A stretch of DNA of 41,418 nt from the NCBI RefSeq assembly GCF_002939985.1, contig NZ_MDFM01000037.1, positions 1 to 41,418 on the forward strand, in the 5' to 3' direction. The notes beneath the pieces were generated by a model. The model did not search any database and was not told the origin of the DNA. It saw nothing but the letters and a program-made list of their open reading frames with translations. How positions within the stretch are numbered: position 1 is the stretch's first letter; each line of letters begins with the position of its first letter. This stretch comes from Xanthomonas hortorum pv. cynarae (GTDB lineage: Bacteria > Pseudomonadota > Gammaproteobacteria > Xanthomonadales > Xanthomonadaceae). Position numbers and translations under genes: made by a program. Shown here one piece after another: positions 17,709 to 27,003 of the stretch.

Positions 17709-20329
17709 CACAGCAACGCCTTCAGCCGATACAGCGCCTCCAGCGCCTGCTTGGGCGTGAGTTCGTCCGGGTCCAGCGCCTGCAGTGCTTCTTGCGCAGC
17801 AGAGGAGGGCGCGGTGAACAGGCCGAACTGCTGCGGCGCATCCAATGCGGCCGGGGCCATCTGCGCGACATGGCTTTCGCCGCCGCGTTGTTCCAGTTCG
17901 GCCAGACGATGACGCGCCTGGGTGACCGCAGCCTTGGGCAAGCCGGCCAGCGCAGCGACCTGCAGGCCGAAGCTGCGATTGGCCGGGCCGTCCTTGACCG
18001 CATGCATGAACACCAGGCGTTCGCCGTGTTCGACCGCATCCAGATGCACGTTCGCAATGCCGCTGGCGCCGCCGGCATGCGATTCGTCGGCCAGTGCGGT
18101 GAGCTCGAAGTAATGCGTGGCAAACAGCGTGTAGCAGCGATTGGTATGCGCCAGGTGGCGCGCAACCGCGTCGGCCAGCGCCAGGCCGTCGTAGGTGGAA
18201 GTGCCGCGGCCGATCTCGTCCATCAGCACCAGCGATTGCGGCGTGGCGTGATGCAGGATGTAGCTGGTTTCGGCCATTTCCACCATGAAGGTGGATTGCC
18301 CGCGGGCCAGATCGTCGCCGGCACCGATGCGGGTGAGGATGCGGTCGATCGGCCCGATCACTGCACGGCTGGCCGGCACATAGCTGCCGATATGCGCCAG
18401 CAACACGATCAACGCGTTCTGGCGCATGTAGGTCGATTTACCGCCCATGTTCGGGCCGGTGATGACCAGCATGCGGCGGTCGGTGTGCAGGTCCAGATCG
18501 TTGGGTTCGAACGGTTGGTCGCGCACCGCTTCCACCACCGGGTGGCGACCGCGTTCGATGCGCAGGCACGGTGCGCTGTCCAGTTCCGGTTGCGACCAAT
18601 CCAGCGCTTGCGCGCGTTCCGCGAACCCGGCCAGCACATCCAGTTCGCTCAATGCGCTGGCGCAGCGCTTGAGGCCTTCAAGCTCGCCACCGAGTGCGTC
18701 GAGCAGACCTTCGTAAAGCAGTTTTTCGCGCGACAACGAGCGCTCGCGCGCCGACAGCACCTTGTCCTCGAAGCTCTTGAGTTCTTCGGTGATGTAGCGC
18801 TCGGCGTTGGTCAGCGTCTGCCGGCGGCTGTAGTGCAGCGGAGCCTTCTCGGCCTGGCCCTTGCTGATCTCGATGTAGTAGCCATGCACGCGGTTGTAGC
18901 CGACCTTGAGCGTGGCGATGCCGCTGCTGGCGCGTTCGCGCTGTTCCAGGTCGATCAGGAATTGATCGGCATTGGTGGACAGCCGGCGCAACTCGTCCAG
19001 ATCGGCGTCGTAACCGGTGGCGATGACGCCGCCGTCGCTGAGTTTGAGCGGCGGTTGTTCGGCCACTGCGCTGATCAGCAGATGCGCGGTGGCATCGTGT
19101 TCGCCGAGTTCTGCGTACAACGTCTGCAGGCGCGGCGAATCCAGTGGCGCGAGGATGGTGCGCACCTTCGGCAGTAGCGCCAGGCCATCGCGCAAGGTGG
19201 AAAAATCGCGCGGGCGTGCCGAGCGCAGCGCCACGCGTGTGAGGATGCGTTCCAGATCGCCAAGCGCGCGGAAGGCCTCGCGCACGTCGGCATCGGCGCC
19301 GGTGTCGATCAGGCTGCCGACCGCGTGGTGGCGCTGCACCAACACCTCGCGCAGCCGCAGCGGACGGTGCAGCCAACGCCGCAGCAGGCGCCCGCCCATC
19401 GGCGTGATCGTGCTGTCCAGCACACCGAGCAAGGTGTTGCGGGTGTCGCCATCGACGCGCGTGTCCAGTTCCAGATGCCGGCGCGTGGCCGCGTTCATCG
19501 AGATCGCTTCGCTGGCCACTTCCATCGCGATGGAGGTCAGATGCGGCAGGCGCTGCTTCTGGGTTTCTTCGACATAGCCGAGCAGCGCGCCGGCCGCCGC
19601 AGTGGCACACGGTTTGTCGTCGATGCCGAAGCCGGACAGGTCGTGCAACTTGAAGAACGCCAGCAGCTGACGACGGCCGCTATCGGCGTCGAACAACCAC
19701 GGTGGCCGACGCCGCACGCCGACGCGGCCGCGCAGGAATTCCGGCCAGTTGTCTTCTTCGGGCACCAGCAGCTCGGCCGGTTCCAGGCGCGCGATTTCCG
19801 CTTCCAGCGCATCCACGCTGTCCACTTCATTGACCAGAAAACGCCCGCCGGCCAGATCGGCCCAGGCCAGACCGTAGCCTTGCTTGCTGCGCGAGATCGC
19901 CATCAACAGCGTGTCGCGGCGCTCGTCCAGCAGCGCCTCGTCGGTGACCGTGCCGGGCGTGACGATGCGCACCACCTTGCGTTCGACCAGGCCCTTGGCC
20001 AGCGCCGGGTCGCCGATCTGCTCGCAGATCGCCACCGACTCGCCCAACGCCACCAGCCGCGCCAGATAGCCTTCGTAGGCATGCACCGGCACGCCGGCCA
20101 TCGGAATCGGCGCACCACCGGAACTGCCGCGCTGGGTCAGCGTGATATCGAGCAGCCGCGCGGCCTTGCGCGCATCGTCGTAGAACAGCTCGTAGAAATC
20201 GCCCATACGAAAGAACAGCAGCAGGTCGGGGTAGTCCGACTTGGCGGCGAAGAATTGCTTCATCAGCGGGGTGTGCTCGACTGCTCCGCTGGTGGCCTTG
20301 GATTTGTCTTTTGAATCAGTGTTTTGCAA
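17708..20329 (-). CDS. mutS: DNA mismatch repair protein MutS
   Basis: Recognises base mismatches and small loops and recruits MutL. The likely start is TTG 20329 (encoding [15 protein letters not shown]), preceded by GGAAGG 7-12 bases upstream, giving 873 residues. The frame is open further upstream, but that part has no family support. The mismatch-reading Phe-x-Glu motif is Phe45-Tyr46-Glu47 in [12 protein letters not shown]. The connector, core and clamp domains follow. The ATPase has Walker [10 protein letters not shown] (625-633), [12 protein letters not shown] and Walker [17 protein letters not shown] (about 700-715). The C-terminal helix-turn-helix dimerisation region and a P-loop-distal tail ([19 protein letters not shown]) are present. 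Full length and apparently intact. Confidence 0.96.
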   Translation of the reverse strand: MQNTDSKDKSKATSGAVEHTPLMKQFFAAKSDYPDLLLFFRMGDFYELFYDDARKAARLLDITLTQRGSSGGAPIPMAGVPVHAYEGYLARLVALGESVAICEQIGDPALAKGLVERKVVRIVTPGTVTDEALLDERRDTLLMAISRSKQGYGLAWADLAGGRFLVNEVDSVDALEAEIARLEPAELLVPEEDNWPEFLRGRVGVRRRPPWLFDADSGRRQLLAFFKLHDLSGFGIDDKPCATAAAGALLGYVEETQKQRLPHLTSIAMEVASEAISMNAATRRHLELDTRVDGDTRNTLLGVLDSTITPMGGRLLRRWLHRPLRLREVLVQRHHAVGSLIDTGADADVREAFRALGDLERILTRVALRSARPRDFSTLRDGLALLPKVRTILAPLDSPRLQTLYAELGEHDATAHLLISAVAEQPPLKLSDGGVIATGYDADLDELRRLSTNADQFLIDLEQRERASSGIATLKVGYNRVHGYYIEISKGQAEKAPLHYSRRQTLTNAERYITEELKSFEDKVLSARERSLSREKLLYEGLLDALGGELEGLKRCASALSELDVLAGFAERAQALDWSQPELDSAPCLRIERGRHPVVEAVRDQPFEPNDLDLHTDRRMLVITGPNMGGKSTYMRQNALIVLLAHIGSYVPASRAVIGPIDRILTRIGAGDDLARGQSTFMVEMAETSYILHHATPQSLVLMDEIGRGTSTYDGLALADAVARHLAHTNRCYTLFATHYFELTALADESHAGGASGIANVHLDAVEHGERLVFMHAVKDGPANRSFGLQVAALAGLPKAAVTQARHRLAELEQRGGESHVAQMAPAALDAPQQFGLFTAPSSAAQEALQALDPDELTPKQALEALYRLKALL

Positions 20330-20669
20330 GAAACGTCCTTCCAGGGTGTGCGGTCGATCAGGGCGGTCGCTGCGACAAGCGAGTTCCGTGTTGCGCCGCT
20401 GTTGCGGCGCCGTTGACGGCATCAATCGACGGTGCGACGCAGGGGGGGAGAGCCCAGAGCAGCGTGTTGCATTGGAGCGGCAGACTGCGCGGCCCGGATG
20501 CAAGTTTAAGCGCACCGGCTTAAAAATCCTCGTGCCCGGCCGACAATGCGCCACGCGCGGTGCGGCGAACGACTCATGGCGGTGGTGTGCGAGCAGAAAT
20601 TTCGTGTGTTTGCGATAGCGCTGATGCGTGTAGCTGCGCATGGACCGTACGTGTTACTTGGAGTAATTC
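20330..20669. other. Divergent promoter region of mutS and the DUF885 gene
   Basis: The 340 bases between the two divergent starts contain no plausible gene. An AT-richer patch at about 20505-20530 (TTAAGCGCACCGGCTTAA, an inverted repeat TTAAGC-N6-GCTTAA) is the only structured element I see and could be a regulator site. Confidence 0.45.
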
Positions 20670-22469
20670 ATGCATCTTCTACGTCCCCTTGCCGTCGGTC
20701 TGCTGACGGCCGCGTTGTTCACCGCCTGCAAGCCGGCGCCGCCTGCCGAAAACAAGGCGGCAACCTCAACACTCGGGCAGACGGCTGAACAGGCAGCCAA
20801 GGCCTTCGACGTTGCTTGACGCGCAGTGGCAACACCAGCTCAAGCAGGCCCCGGAGTTCGCGAGCACCATCGGCGACAAGCGCTACAACGATCGCTGGAG
20901 CGACTACTCGCTACAGGCCGTGCCCGCAGAGCGCAGCGCCGTAGCGAGTCTGCTCAGGCAGTTCGAAGCGGTGGATGCCGCAGCGCTGGACCAACAACGT
21001 CAACTCAGCCTGCAGATGATGCTCGGCCAGCTGCGCGACACGCTGGACGGTATCGACCTGAAGACCTACGAGATGCCTCTGGACCGATGCAAGGCATCCA
21101 TCTCACGCTTGCCGGCTACAGCGACAGCTTTCCCTTCGACACCGCCAAGGACTACCAGGACTACATCAAACGACTGCAGACGCTTCCTGCGGTGGTCGAT
21201 CAAGTCATCGAAGTCTCGCGGCAGGGCGCCAAGGATGGCCTGATGCCGCCGCGCTATCTGCTTGAGCGCGTGCCCGAGCAGATTGACGGAATCGTGGCTC
21301 AGCGTGGCGCGCAGAACCCATTTGCCTCGCCATTGGAAAAACTCGACGGCGTGGTGCCCGCCGATCAGCGCGATGCGCTCAGGAAGCAGCTGCTTGAAGT
21401 GATCGACCAGCAGGTTCGCCCGGCCTACGCCAAGCTGTCCGCGTTCGTGCGCAATGAATACGCCCCCCAAGGACGTACGCAGGAGGGGGTGTGGTCGCTT
21501 CCTGATGGCGAGAAACTCTACCAATACTTGGTGCGCACCCAGACCACCACCGATCTGACGCCTGAACAAATCCACCAGATCGGGCTGCAGGAGGTTGCGC
21601 GCATCGAAGCCGAGATGACCGTCATTGCCAAGGCGCAGGGTTATGCGGACCTGGCCAGCTTCCGCAAGGCGGTGGCAGCCGATAAGCGCCGCTTCGCGAC
21701 CTCCAGTGAGCAGCTACTGGAGCAATACCGTCACTACGTCGCGGGAATGCAGCGGGAGCTCCCAAACCTATTCGAGCAGGTGCCGAAAAAGCCCCTGGAA
21801 GTTGAGCCGATGCCGGCATTCCAGGGCAAATACCCACCCGCCCGCTACCTGCAAAGCAACAAGCCGGGCGTGCTGAGAGTCAATATCAGCGACGTCGCTC
21901 ACCGTACGCTGATCAACGTTGAAACTATGGCTTATCACGAGGGAGTGCCAGGCCATCACCTGCAGGTCTCGCTTGCACAGACGCTACCATTGCCGCCATT
22001 CCGCCAGCAGGGTGGGTATAACGCCTACGGCGAGGGTTGGGCACTGTATGCCGAGCGCTTGGGCAAGGACGTCGGGCTCTACAAAGATCCCTATAGCGAC
22101 TACGGCCGGCTATCGGCTGATCTATTGCGCGCCAATCGATTGGTGTTGGATACCGGCGTGCACTACAAGCGCTGGAATCGTCAGCAGATGGTGGACTTCT
22201 TCCACGCGCATCCATCCGACGACGAGGCGAGCATGCAGTTCGAAATCGACCGCTACATCGTGTGGCCAGGCCAGTCGTTGGGATACAAGGTGGGGCAACT
22301 GCAATTCATGGCGCTGCGTGCGGAAGCAGAAAAAGAACTAGGCGATCGTTTCGACTTGCGCGCATTCCATACTGCGGTGCTCGGTGATGGCGACATGCCG
22401 CTGGTGATGCTGCAGCAGCATGTGCGCCAATGGATCGCGAAGGTCAAAGCGCATCAGGTGGCAAAATAG
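20670..22469 (+). pseudogene. DUF885 family lipoprotein peptidase, two compensating frameshifts
   Basis: The gene begins at ATG 20670 with GGAG 6 bases upstream. It encodes a lipoprotein signal, MHLLRPLAVGLLTAALFTAC, with Cys20 as the lipidation site. The first frame ends at TGA 20817. The protein continues in the +1 frame from about 20812 (LLDAQWQHQLKQAPEFASTIG) to about 21086 (TYEMPLDR), then returns to the first frame (MQGIHLTLAGYSDSFPFD) and runs to 22469. DUF885 proteins are zinc-peptidase-like; the motif YHEGVPGHH (about 21933-21959) and the C-terminal GEGWALYAERLGKD are present. One extra base near 20811 and one missing base near 21085 explain all of it. As it stands only truncated products can form; recent mutation or a sequencing error are both possible. 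Confidence 0.82.
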
Positions 22470-22626
22470 GTGAGCCCAGTGTGCTCTTGCGTGGCAGCTT
22501 GCGGCACATGCTGATCGCAGTCGCATGGAGGGCGAACGGCGAAATGGTGCAGTTACCTGAGTAAACCAGGGCTGACGTCGGGCCGATATGTACCGACGCA
22601 AATCCCAGAGAAATCATTGATTGCTT

Positions 22627-22960
22627 GAGTCAAAAAGCCGAGCGTGCGGCAGCCGTTGCTTCTTCCACCAGCGCTGCATTCTGCTGCGTGGTTTCGTCCA
22701 TCCGGGTGACAGTGAGGTTGACCTGTTCGCTACCGGCCGACTGCTCCTGGGATGCGGCGGAAATCTCGCCCATGATGTCGGTGACGCGCTGCACGCTGGC
22801 GACGATCTCGGCCATCGTGGTGCCGGCGTTGTGCACCAGTGCTGAGCCTTCGGCGACGCGCTCGACTGAATCGTCGATCAGGCTCTTGATCTCCTTGGCC
22901 GCAGCCGCGGAGGGTTGGGCGACCTTGCTGACGATGTCGCCGCTCTGCGAGGCGACGCCG
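22627..22960 (-). pseudogene. Doubly deleted methyl-accepting chemotaxis protein
   Basis: The minus strand reads [12 protein letters not shown], then [60 protein letters not shown] and [16 protein letters not shown] before a TGA at about 22629. This is the C-terminal signalling helix of a chemoreceptor. The jump from GDIVSKV to [12 protein letters not shown] skips about 65 residues that normally hold the hairpin tip binding CheA and CheW. The periplasmic and membrane parts are absent, and the last helix stops early. It cannot signal and is a relic of a chemoreceptor array common in xanthomonads. Confidence 0.8.
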
Positions 22961-23026
22961 ACTGCACAGTGTTCTTGCAGCCGCCACGCTACAGTCACCA
23001 ACCCACCATTACGTACGACACGCCGC

Positions 23027-23320
23027 ATGGACAACCGCAATCAGGAATGGATGCAGGCCGTCACCGACGCACTCAGCGATCTGCTCGCCGCGCGCGTGGC
23101 GCAGGCCACGCTACTGGAAGCCATGCTGGTCTCGCATCCAGATCCGGTCGCCCTGAGAAAAGCATGGGACGAACTGTCGTCTCAGCGCATCGCAGTCGTT
23201 GCACAGAACAAGGCAGTCGCCTCGGTGGAACGGCCAATGGATGAATACACGCTGGAACAATTCCAGGCCTGGGAAGAAAAATTTCGCCGCTACTTTCCGC
23301 GTGATGTGGATCTGCGATAG
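23027..23320 (+). CDS. Small hypothetical protein
   Basis: A 97-residue open frame starting [20 protein letters not shown]. It is predicted to be mostly helical, with a hydrophobic-heptad stretch [19 protein letters not shown] and a C-terminal [15 protein letters not shown]. Codon use looks normal for the genome. No signal peptide, metal motif or known domain is recognised. It starts some 70 bases beyond the chemoreceptor relic on the opposite strand and precedes the IS remnant, so it may belong to the decaying zone. Real but unassigned. Confidence 0.55.
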   Translation: MDNRNQEWMQAVTDALSDLLAARVAQATLLEAMLVSHPDPVALRKAWDELSSQRIAVVAQNKAVASVERPMDEYTLEQFQAWEEKFRRYFPRDVDLR

Positions 23321-23487
23321 GTGCACGATCTAGCGTTTTCGCTGTCGTCAAAAATGAAGGCGAAAGACGGCGCGCCGTGCATTTCCTTGACGCCTGCTTG
23401 CTTGCGCCGATGGTGGAAGCTCTACACAACCCGCCAAGATCGTTGAGGTTCAAATGGAACCGCCGAGTTGAAGCGTGTCGTCGGCTT

Positions 23488-23700
23488 GAGCTTGGTGAAA
23501 CCACGCAAGGTGGGGATCTCGTGCCGCGCTTTGTCCAGTGCTGGATCGCTCAACGCATACCGCCGCGATAGCAGATGCATCCGCAACATCGCCGCTAGTG
23601 CGTACGGCTGCCTGCCTGGGCGTTCTGATACCTGGGGGTGGGGCTCGGGCAGCTCGATCACTTGCTGCTACGCCACGATCTATGGACTCCCAGCAAGTCA
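23488..23700 (-). mobile_element. IS5-type transposase fragment
   Basis: On the minus strand, from about 23690, an IS5-group N-terminal region can be read: IVA, a TAG where a Trp codon is expected, QQVIELPEPHPQVSERPGR, QPYALAAMLRMHLL, YALSDPALDKARHEIPTLRG. At least two in-frame stops and the lack of the catalytic DDE domain show it is dead. No terminal inverted repeats were found. Confidence 0.65.
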
Positions 23701-24056
23701 GTGCCAGCCAAAATGAGAAGTCTACGGTCAATGTTGATGACAAAACTTGACAGGCGTTAGCCCGCTCAAGCTGTCGTGCGGTCTTTATTGGTTGTCGTTG
23801 GCCAGCCATTGTGTGTCTTGTTCGCAGAGCTCGCGTCACGTGCGGAAAATGCATGGACTGCGAGCGCCAACACGACAGACTGGGCCGGGGCACGGCCGTC
23901 AAGCCACGAACGCTTGCGGCTTGCTTCGCATGCGCTTCAACGCCGGCCGTGCTGGGGGCAGCCCGTGTGCGTGCACAGCCGTCTATTGCTTTGGAGTGAC
24001 GACTCTTCGCTGTTGGAAAAGCTAAGATCGAAGCTTGTGCAAAGTCGGAGGCGCTA
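23701..24056. other. Gap between the IS remnant and the fucosidase gene
   Basis: No coding feature is convincing in these 356 bases. The interval 23321-23487 on the other side of the IS fragment is likewise empty. The fucosidase ribosome site GGAGG is at 24047-24051; promoter boxes are not evident. Confidence 0.5.
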
Positions 24057-25985
24057 ATGATCGATCGTCGTACTTTTCTTGCCACGGGTGTGGTCGCCGC
24101 TACTGCCAGCTTCAGTGCATCGGCAGCTCGCATCGCGCAGGCGCCGCGCGCCAACGGGCCGGCACCGTGGGGTGCGCTGCCCAGCAAGCGACAGCTGCGG
24201 TGGCATCGGTTGGAGCAATACGCCTTCGTGCATTTTGCGATGAATACCTTCACCGACAAGGAATGGGGCTACGGCGACGAGGATCCGCGCAAATTCGATC
24301 CCAGCGATTTTTCACCCGATCAGATTGTTGCTGCTGCCAAGGCCGGCAATCTGAAAGGGCTTATTTTCACGGCCAAGCACCACGATGGGTTCTGTCTTTG
24401 GCCGACGCGCTTGACCGAGCATTGCATTCGCAACTCGCCCTACAAGAACGGCAAGGGTGACATCGTCGGCGAAATGGCAGCGGCGTGTCGACGCGCCGGC
24501 CTGGCGTTCGGCATCTACCTCTCGCCCTGGGATCGCAATCACGCCGAGTATGGGCGTCCTGGCTATCTCGACTATTTCCGTAAGCAGATCGTCGAGCTCT
24601 GCACCGGCTACGGCGACTTGTTCGAGTTCTGGTTCGACGGCGCCAACGGCGGCGACGGTTACTACGGTGGAGCGCGCGAATCGCGCAAGATCGATGCGCC
24701 CGCGTACTACAACTGGCCACGGATGATCGAGCTGGTACATCAGCATCAGCCGATGGCCTGTACCTTCGACCCGCTCGGCGCCGATATCCGCTGGGGCGGC
24801 AACGAGGACGGTATCGCCGGCGATCCATCCTGGCCGACCATGCCCAATGCCCCGTATACCCAGGAAAACGGCAATTCCGGCGTGCGCGGGGGGGCGCTGT
24901 GGTGGCCGGCCGAAACCAACACCTCGATCCGCCCGGGCTGGTTCTACCACGCCGATGAAGACGGCAAGGTGCGTAGCCCGGAGAATCTGGTGCGCTATTT
25001 CGACACCTCCGTCGCGCGCGGCACCAACATGAACCTCAATCTGCCGCCCGACCGACGCGGCCGCATCCCCGACCACGATGTGGCGGTGCTGCAGAGTTTC
25101 GGCGACGCGATCCGCGCCAGCTTCGCCATCGATCTGGCCAAGGGCGCCAGGGCCAGTGCCAGCGCATCGCGTGGCCCTGGGTTCGAGCCGGCGCGCGTGC
25201 TCGACCGCCAGCCGGACAGCTACTGGTCTACGCCTGACGACGTCACCACGCCGACGCTGACGCTGGAGCTGTCGGCGGTGCACAGCTTCGACTTGATCCG
25301 GCTGCGCGAATACCTGCCGCTGGGTGTGCGCGTCACCCGCTTCGCGGTCGAAGCCGAGGTCGATGGGCAATGGCGGCGGCTGGCCGAAGCGCAATGCATC
25401 GGTGCACAGCGCATCGTGCGGCTGGATCGCCCGGTTGCCGCACGTCGCGTGCGCCTGGTGGTGCTTGAGGCGCCGGTGTGCCCGGCGATCAGCGAATTCG
25501 CGCTGTTCCGTGCCGTTGCGTCAGTGCCGGTCGCGCGGCCGACGGCGAACGCGCCGGATGTGTTGTCCTCCGCTGGCTGGCGCATCGTCGAGGCCAGCGC
25601 GCCCGGCGCGGACAAGTTGCTCGACGACGATGCCAGCACGATCTGGATCACGCCCGCGCCCACGCCCGGCCATCCCGCGCAGGCGACCATCGACCTCGGC
25701 GCGCTGCGTCAGGTTGCCGGTTTCAGCCTGACGCCCTCGCGAACGGTGATGAACGGTGCGGCGCCACCGAAGGGTTATCGCGCCGAGACCAGCGAAGATG
25801 GCCAGCGCTGGCAGCCGGCCGGCGCTGGCGAGTTGTCCAATATCGCCTATGCGCTCTCGACCCAGCGTTTGAATTTCCCTGAGGTGCGCCAGATCCGCTA
25901 TCTGCGGTTGTCGTTCGCGGAGACGGCGGTGCCTGCCGAGCGGCTGGCTATCGCAGGTATCGGTGCGTTCTCGCGCTTGCGATGA
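24057..25985 (+). CDS. Exported GH29 alpha-L-fucosidase with two C-terminal discoidin-like domains
   Basis: Predicted to release terminal L-fucose from plant glycans. The 642-residue protein begins with a twin-arginine signal (MIDRRTFLATGVVAATASF), so it is probably exported folded to the periplasm. ATG 24057 has GGAGG 5 bases upstream. The GH29 barrel covers about 40-370: HFAMNTFTDKEWGYG, TAKHHDGFCLW (His108-His109) and the nucleophile region FEFWFDGANGG with Asp194. Two F5/8 type C-like modules follow at about 375-495 (LDRQPDSYWSTPD) and 505-642 (LLDDDASTIWITP), likely sugar binding. No partner genes are adjacent. Whether it cuts alpha-1,2, 1,3 or 1,4 bonds cannot be told; an N-glycan or xyloglucan target is inference. 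Confidence 0.9.
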   Translation: MIDRRTFLATGVVAATASFSASAARIAQAPRANGPAPWGALPSKRQLRWHRLEQYAFVHFAMNTFTDKEWGYGDEDPRKFDPSDFSPDQIVAAAKAGNLKGLIFTAKHHDGFCLWPTRLTEHCIRNSPYKNGKGDIVGEMAAACRRAGLAFGIYLSPWDRNHAEYGRPGYLDYFRKQIVELCTGYGDLFEFWFDGANGGDGYYGGARESRKIDAPAYYNWPRMIELVHQHQPMACTFDPLGADIRWGGNEDGIAGDPSWPTMPNAPYTQENGNSGVRGGALWWPAETNTSIRPGWFYHADEDGKVRSPENLVRYFDTSVARGTNMNLNLPPDRRGRIPDHDVAVLQSFGDAIRASFAIDLAKGARASASASRGPGFEPARVLDRQPDSYWSTPDDVTTPTLTLELSAVHSFDLIRLREYLPLGVRVTRFAVEAEVDGQWRRLAEAQCIGAQRIVRLDRPVAARRVRLVVLEAPVCPAISEFALFRAVASVPVARPTANAPDVLSSAGWRIVEASAPGADKLLDDDASTIWITPAPTPGHPAQATIDLGALRQVAGFSLTPSRTVMNGAAPPKGYRAETSEDGQRWQPAGAGELSNIAYALSTQRLNFPEVRQIRYLRLSFAETAVPAERLAIAGIGAFSRLR

Positions 25986-25994
25986 GCGCTTGTG

Positions 25995-26022
25995 CTCCCG
26001 CGCGGCCATGCGCCGCGAGGGG
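25995..26022 (+). terminator. Possible terminator after the fucosidase gene
   Basis: CGCGGC-CATGC-GCCGCG, extended by CCC/GGG across one mismatch, lies about 10 bases after the stop. There is no T-run. Confidence 0.35.
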
Positions 26023-26232
26023 AAGCATCCGGGGTGACGGAGTTTGGCGGGATTGAGACGCGTCAAGCGAAGCGATGGAGCCAGAAATCGCCGCATTCAG
26101 ACCACGTGGCGAACCTGCATTGTGAACCGCCTTGTCCAGAGCTTCCCAGGCGTGTCCAAATTGCTCGGTTTGCGTTATTGCGCACCGCTTGCATGGTGAC
26201 GCGCAACCGCGCAGTCGCTTTTGTTGGCCGCT

Positions 26233-26817
26233 CTAAGTCGGAAGCGCCCACCCTGAGCGCAAGACCTCCAGCAGCACCGGCCGGGCGTCGCTGTCCGCGC
26301 CGCCGCTTGCAGCTCCTGCCCATGCAATCGCAAGCGCGGCAAGAAAGATGTCGCGGCCGGTCAACGCTGCCCGCGCCTGACCAGAGCGCTGTGCAGCCTC
26401 AAGAAAAACGCTTGAGGCCTCGACCATGGAGGTGCACGTCGGCATCAACACCGAACTGGGTTGGGACCATGCGGCACGGAGCGGTTCCGGGAGGCCTTCG
26501 TAGGCGTTCATCCAGGTTCCCAGCGCTTCAATCCATCGCTGCAGCGCACGCCCCGGGTCACGCTCTTCGGCGGTAATGGCGGTGCGCACTTGCTCAAGGT
26601 TGGCGTAATGCGTTTCGAGTAGCGCTGCCAGCAGGGCGTCGCGGGTAGGGAAGTGGCGATACAACGTCCCCGGGCCAACGCCTGCTCGCTTGGCAATGCT
26701 GTCCATCGATACGTCGATGCCTTCCTCGGCAAAGGCTTCGCCTGCCACCTCAAGAATGTGGGTCTTGTTGCGTTGGGCATCGGCTCGGGGAGGGCGTGGC
26801 TGAACGTCGGGGGGCAT
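26233..26817 (-). CDS. TetR-family transcriptional regulator
   Basis: A 194-residue repressor-type protein from ATG 26817 (MPPDVQPRPPRADAQRNK). The helix-turn-helix is clear: ILEVAGEAFAEEGIDVSMDS, IAKRAGVGPGTLYRHFPTRD and ALLAALL (residues about 20-65). The C-terminal half is helical and ligand binding, with no further match. An upstream in-frame ATG at 26859 would add 14 residues and cannot be excluded. The gene is divergent from the FMN monooxygenase gene at 27004, and the 186-base gap holds a 6-7-6 palindrome that could be its operator. It most likely represses the monooxygenase and reductase genes until an unknown small molecule binds. Confidence 0.85.
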   Translation of the reverse strand: MPPDVQPRPPRADAQRNKTHILEVAGEAFAEEGIDVSMDSIAKRAGVGPGTLYRHFPTRDALLAALLETHYANLEQVRTAITAEERDPGRALQRWIEALGTWMNAYEGLPEPLRAAWSQPSSVLMPTCTSMVEASSVFLEAAQRSGQARAALTGRDIFLAALAIAWAGAASGGADSDARPVLLEVLRSGWALPT

Positions 26818-26904
26818 GGTCGGCAGGTCTGGCGCTTGATATCCGGAGTGTATCTCCATATATTTCTCGCAACAAACGGAGGGGCTCTCCTTTTGCGGGC
26901 GCTG

Positions 26905-26923
26905 TGCAACACAAGGCGTTGCA
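26905..26923. promoter_or_regulatory. Candidate operator between tetR and the monooxygenase gene
   Basis: TGCAAC-N7-GTTGCA is a perfect 6-bp inverted repeat almost midway between the two divergent genes (about 87 bases from the TetR start and 80 from the monooxygenase start). Its size suits a TetR dimer. Confidence 0.4.
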
Positions 26924-27003
26924 AACGAAAGATGGCCACGTTCGTCGACTCGCTGGCTAGTCGCCGGCCGACTCACGCACCACAGCCACAGGGTGAGAAA
27001 CGC

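Noticed and set aside
20812..21243. A separate 143-codon gene at the start of the DUF885 region
   Set aside because: It is the middle part of the frameshifted peptidase; its last 50 residues are out of frame and meaningless.
24057..25985. Membership of the fucosidase in a large N-glycan degradation cluster
   Set aside because: No mannosidase, hexosaminidase or receptor gene of such a cluster is next to it in this window.
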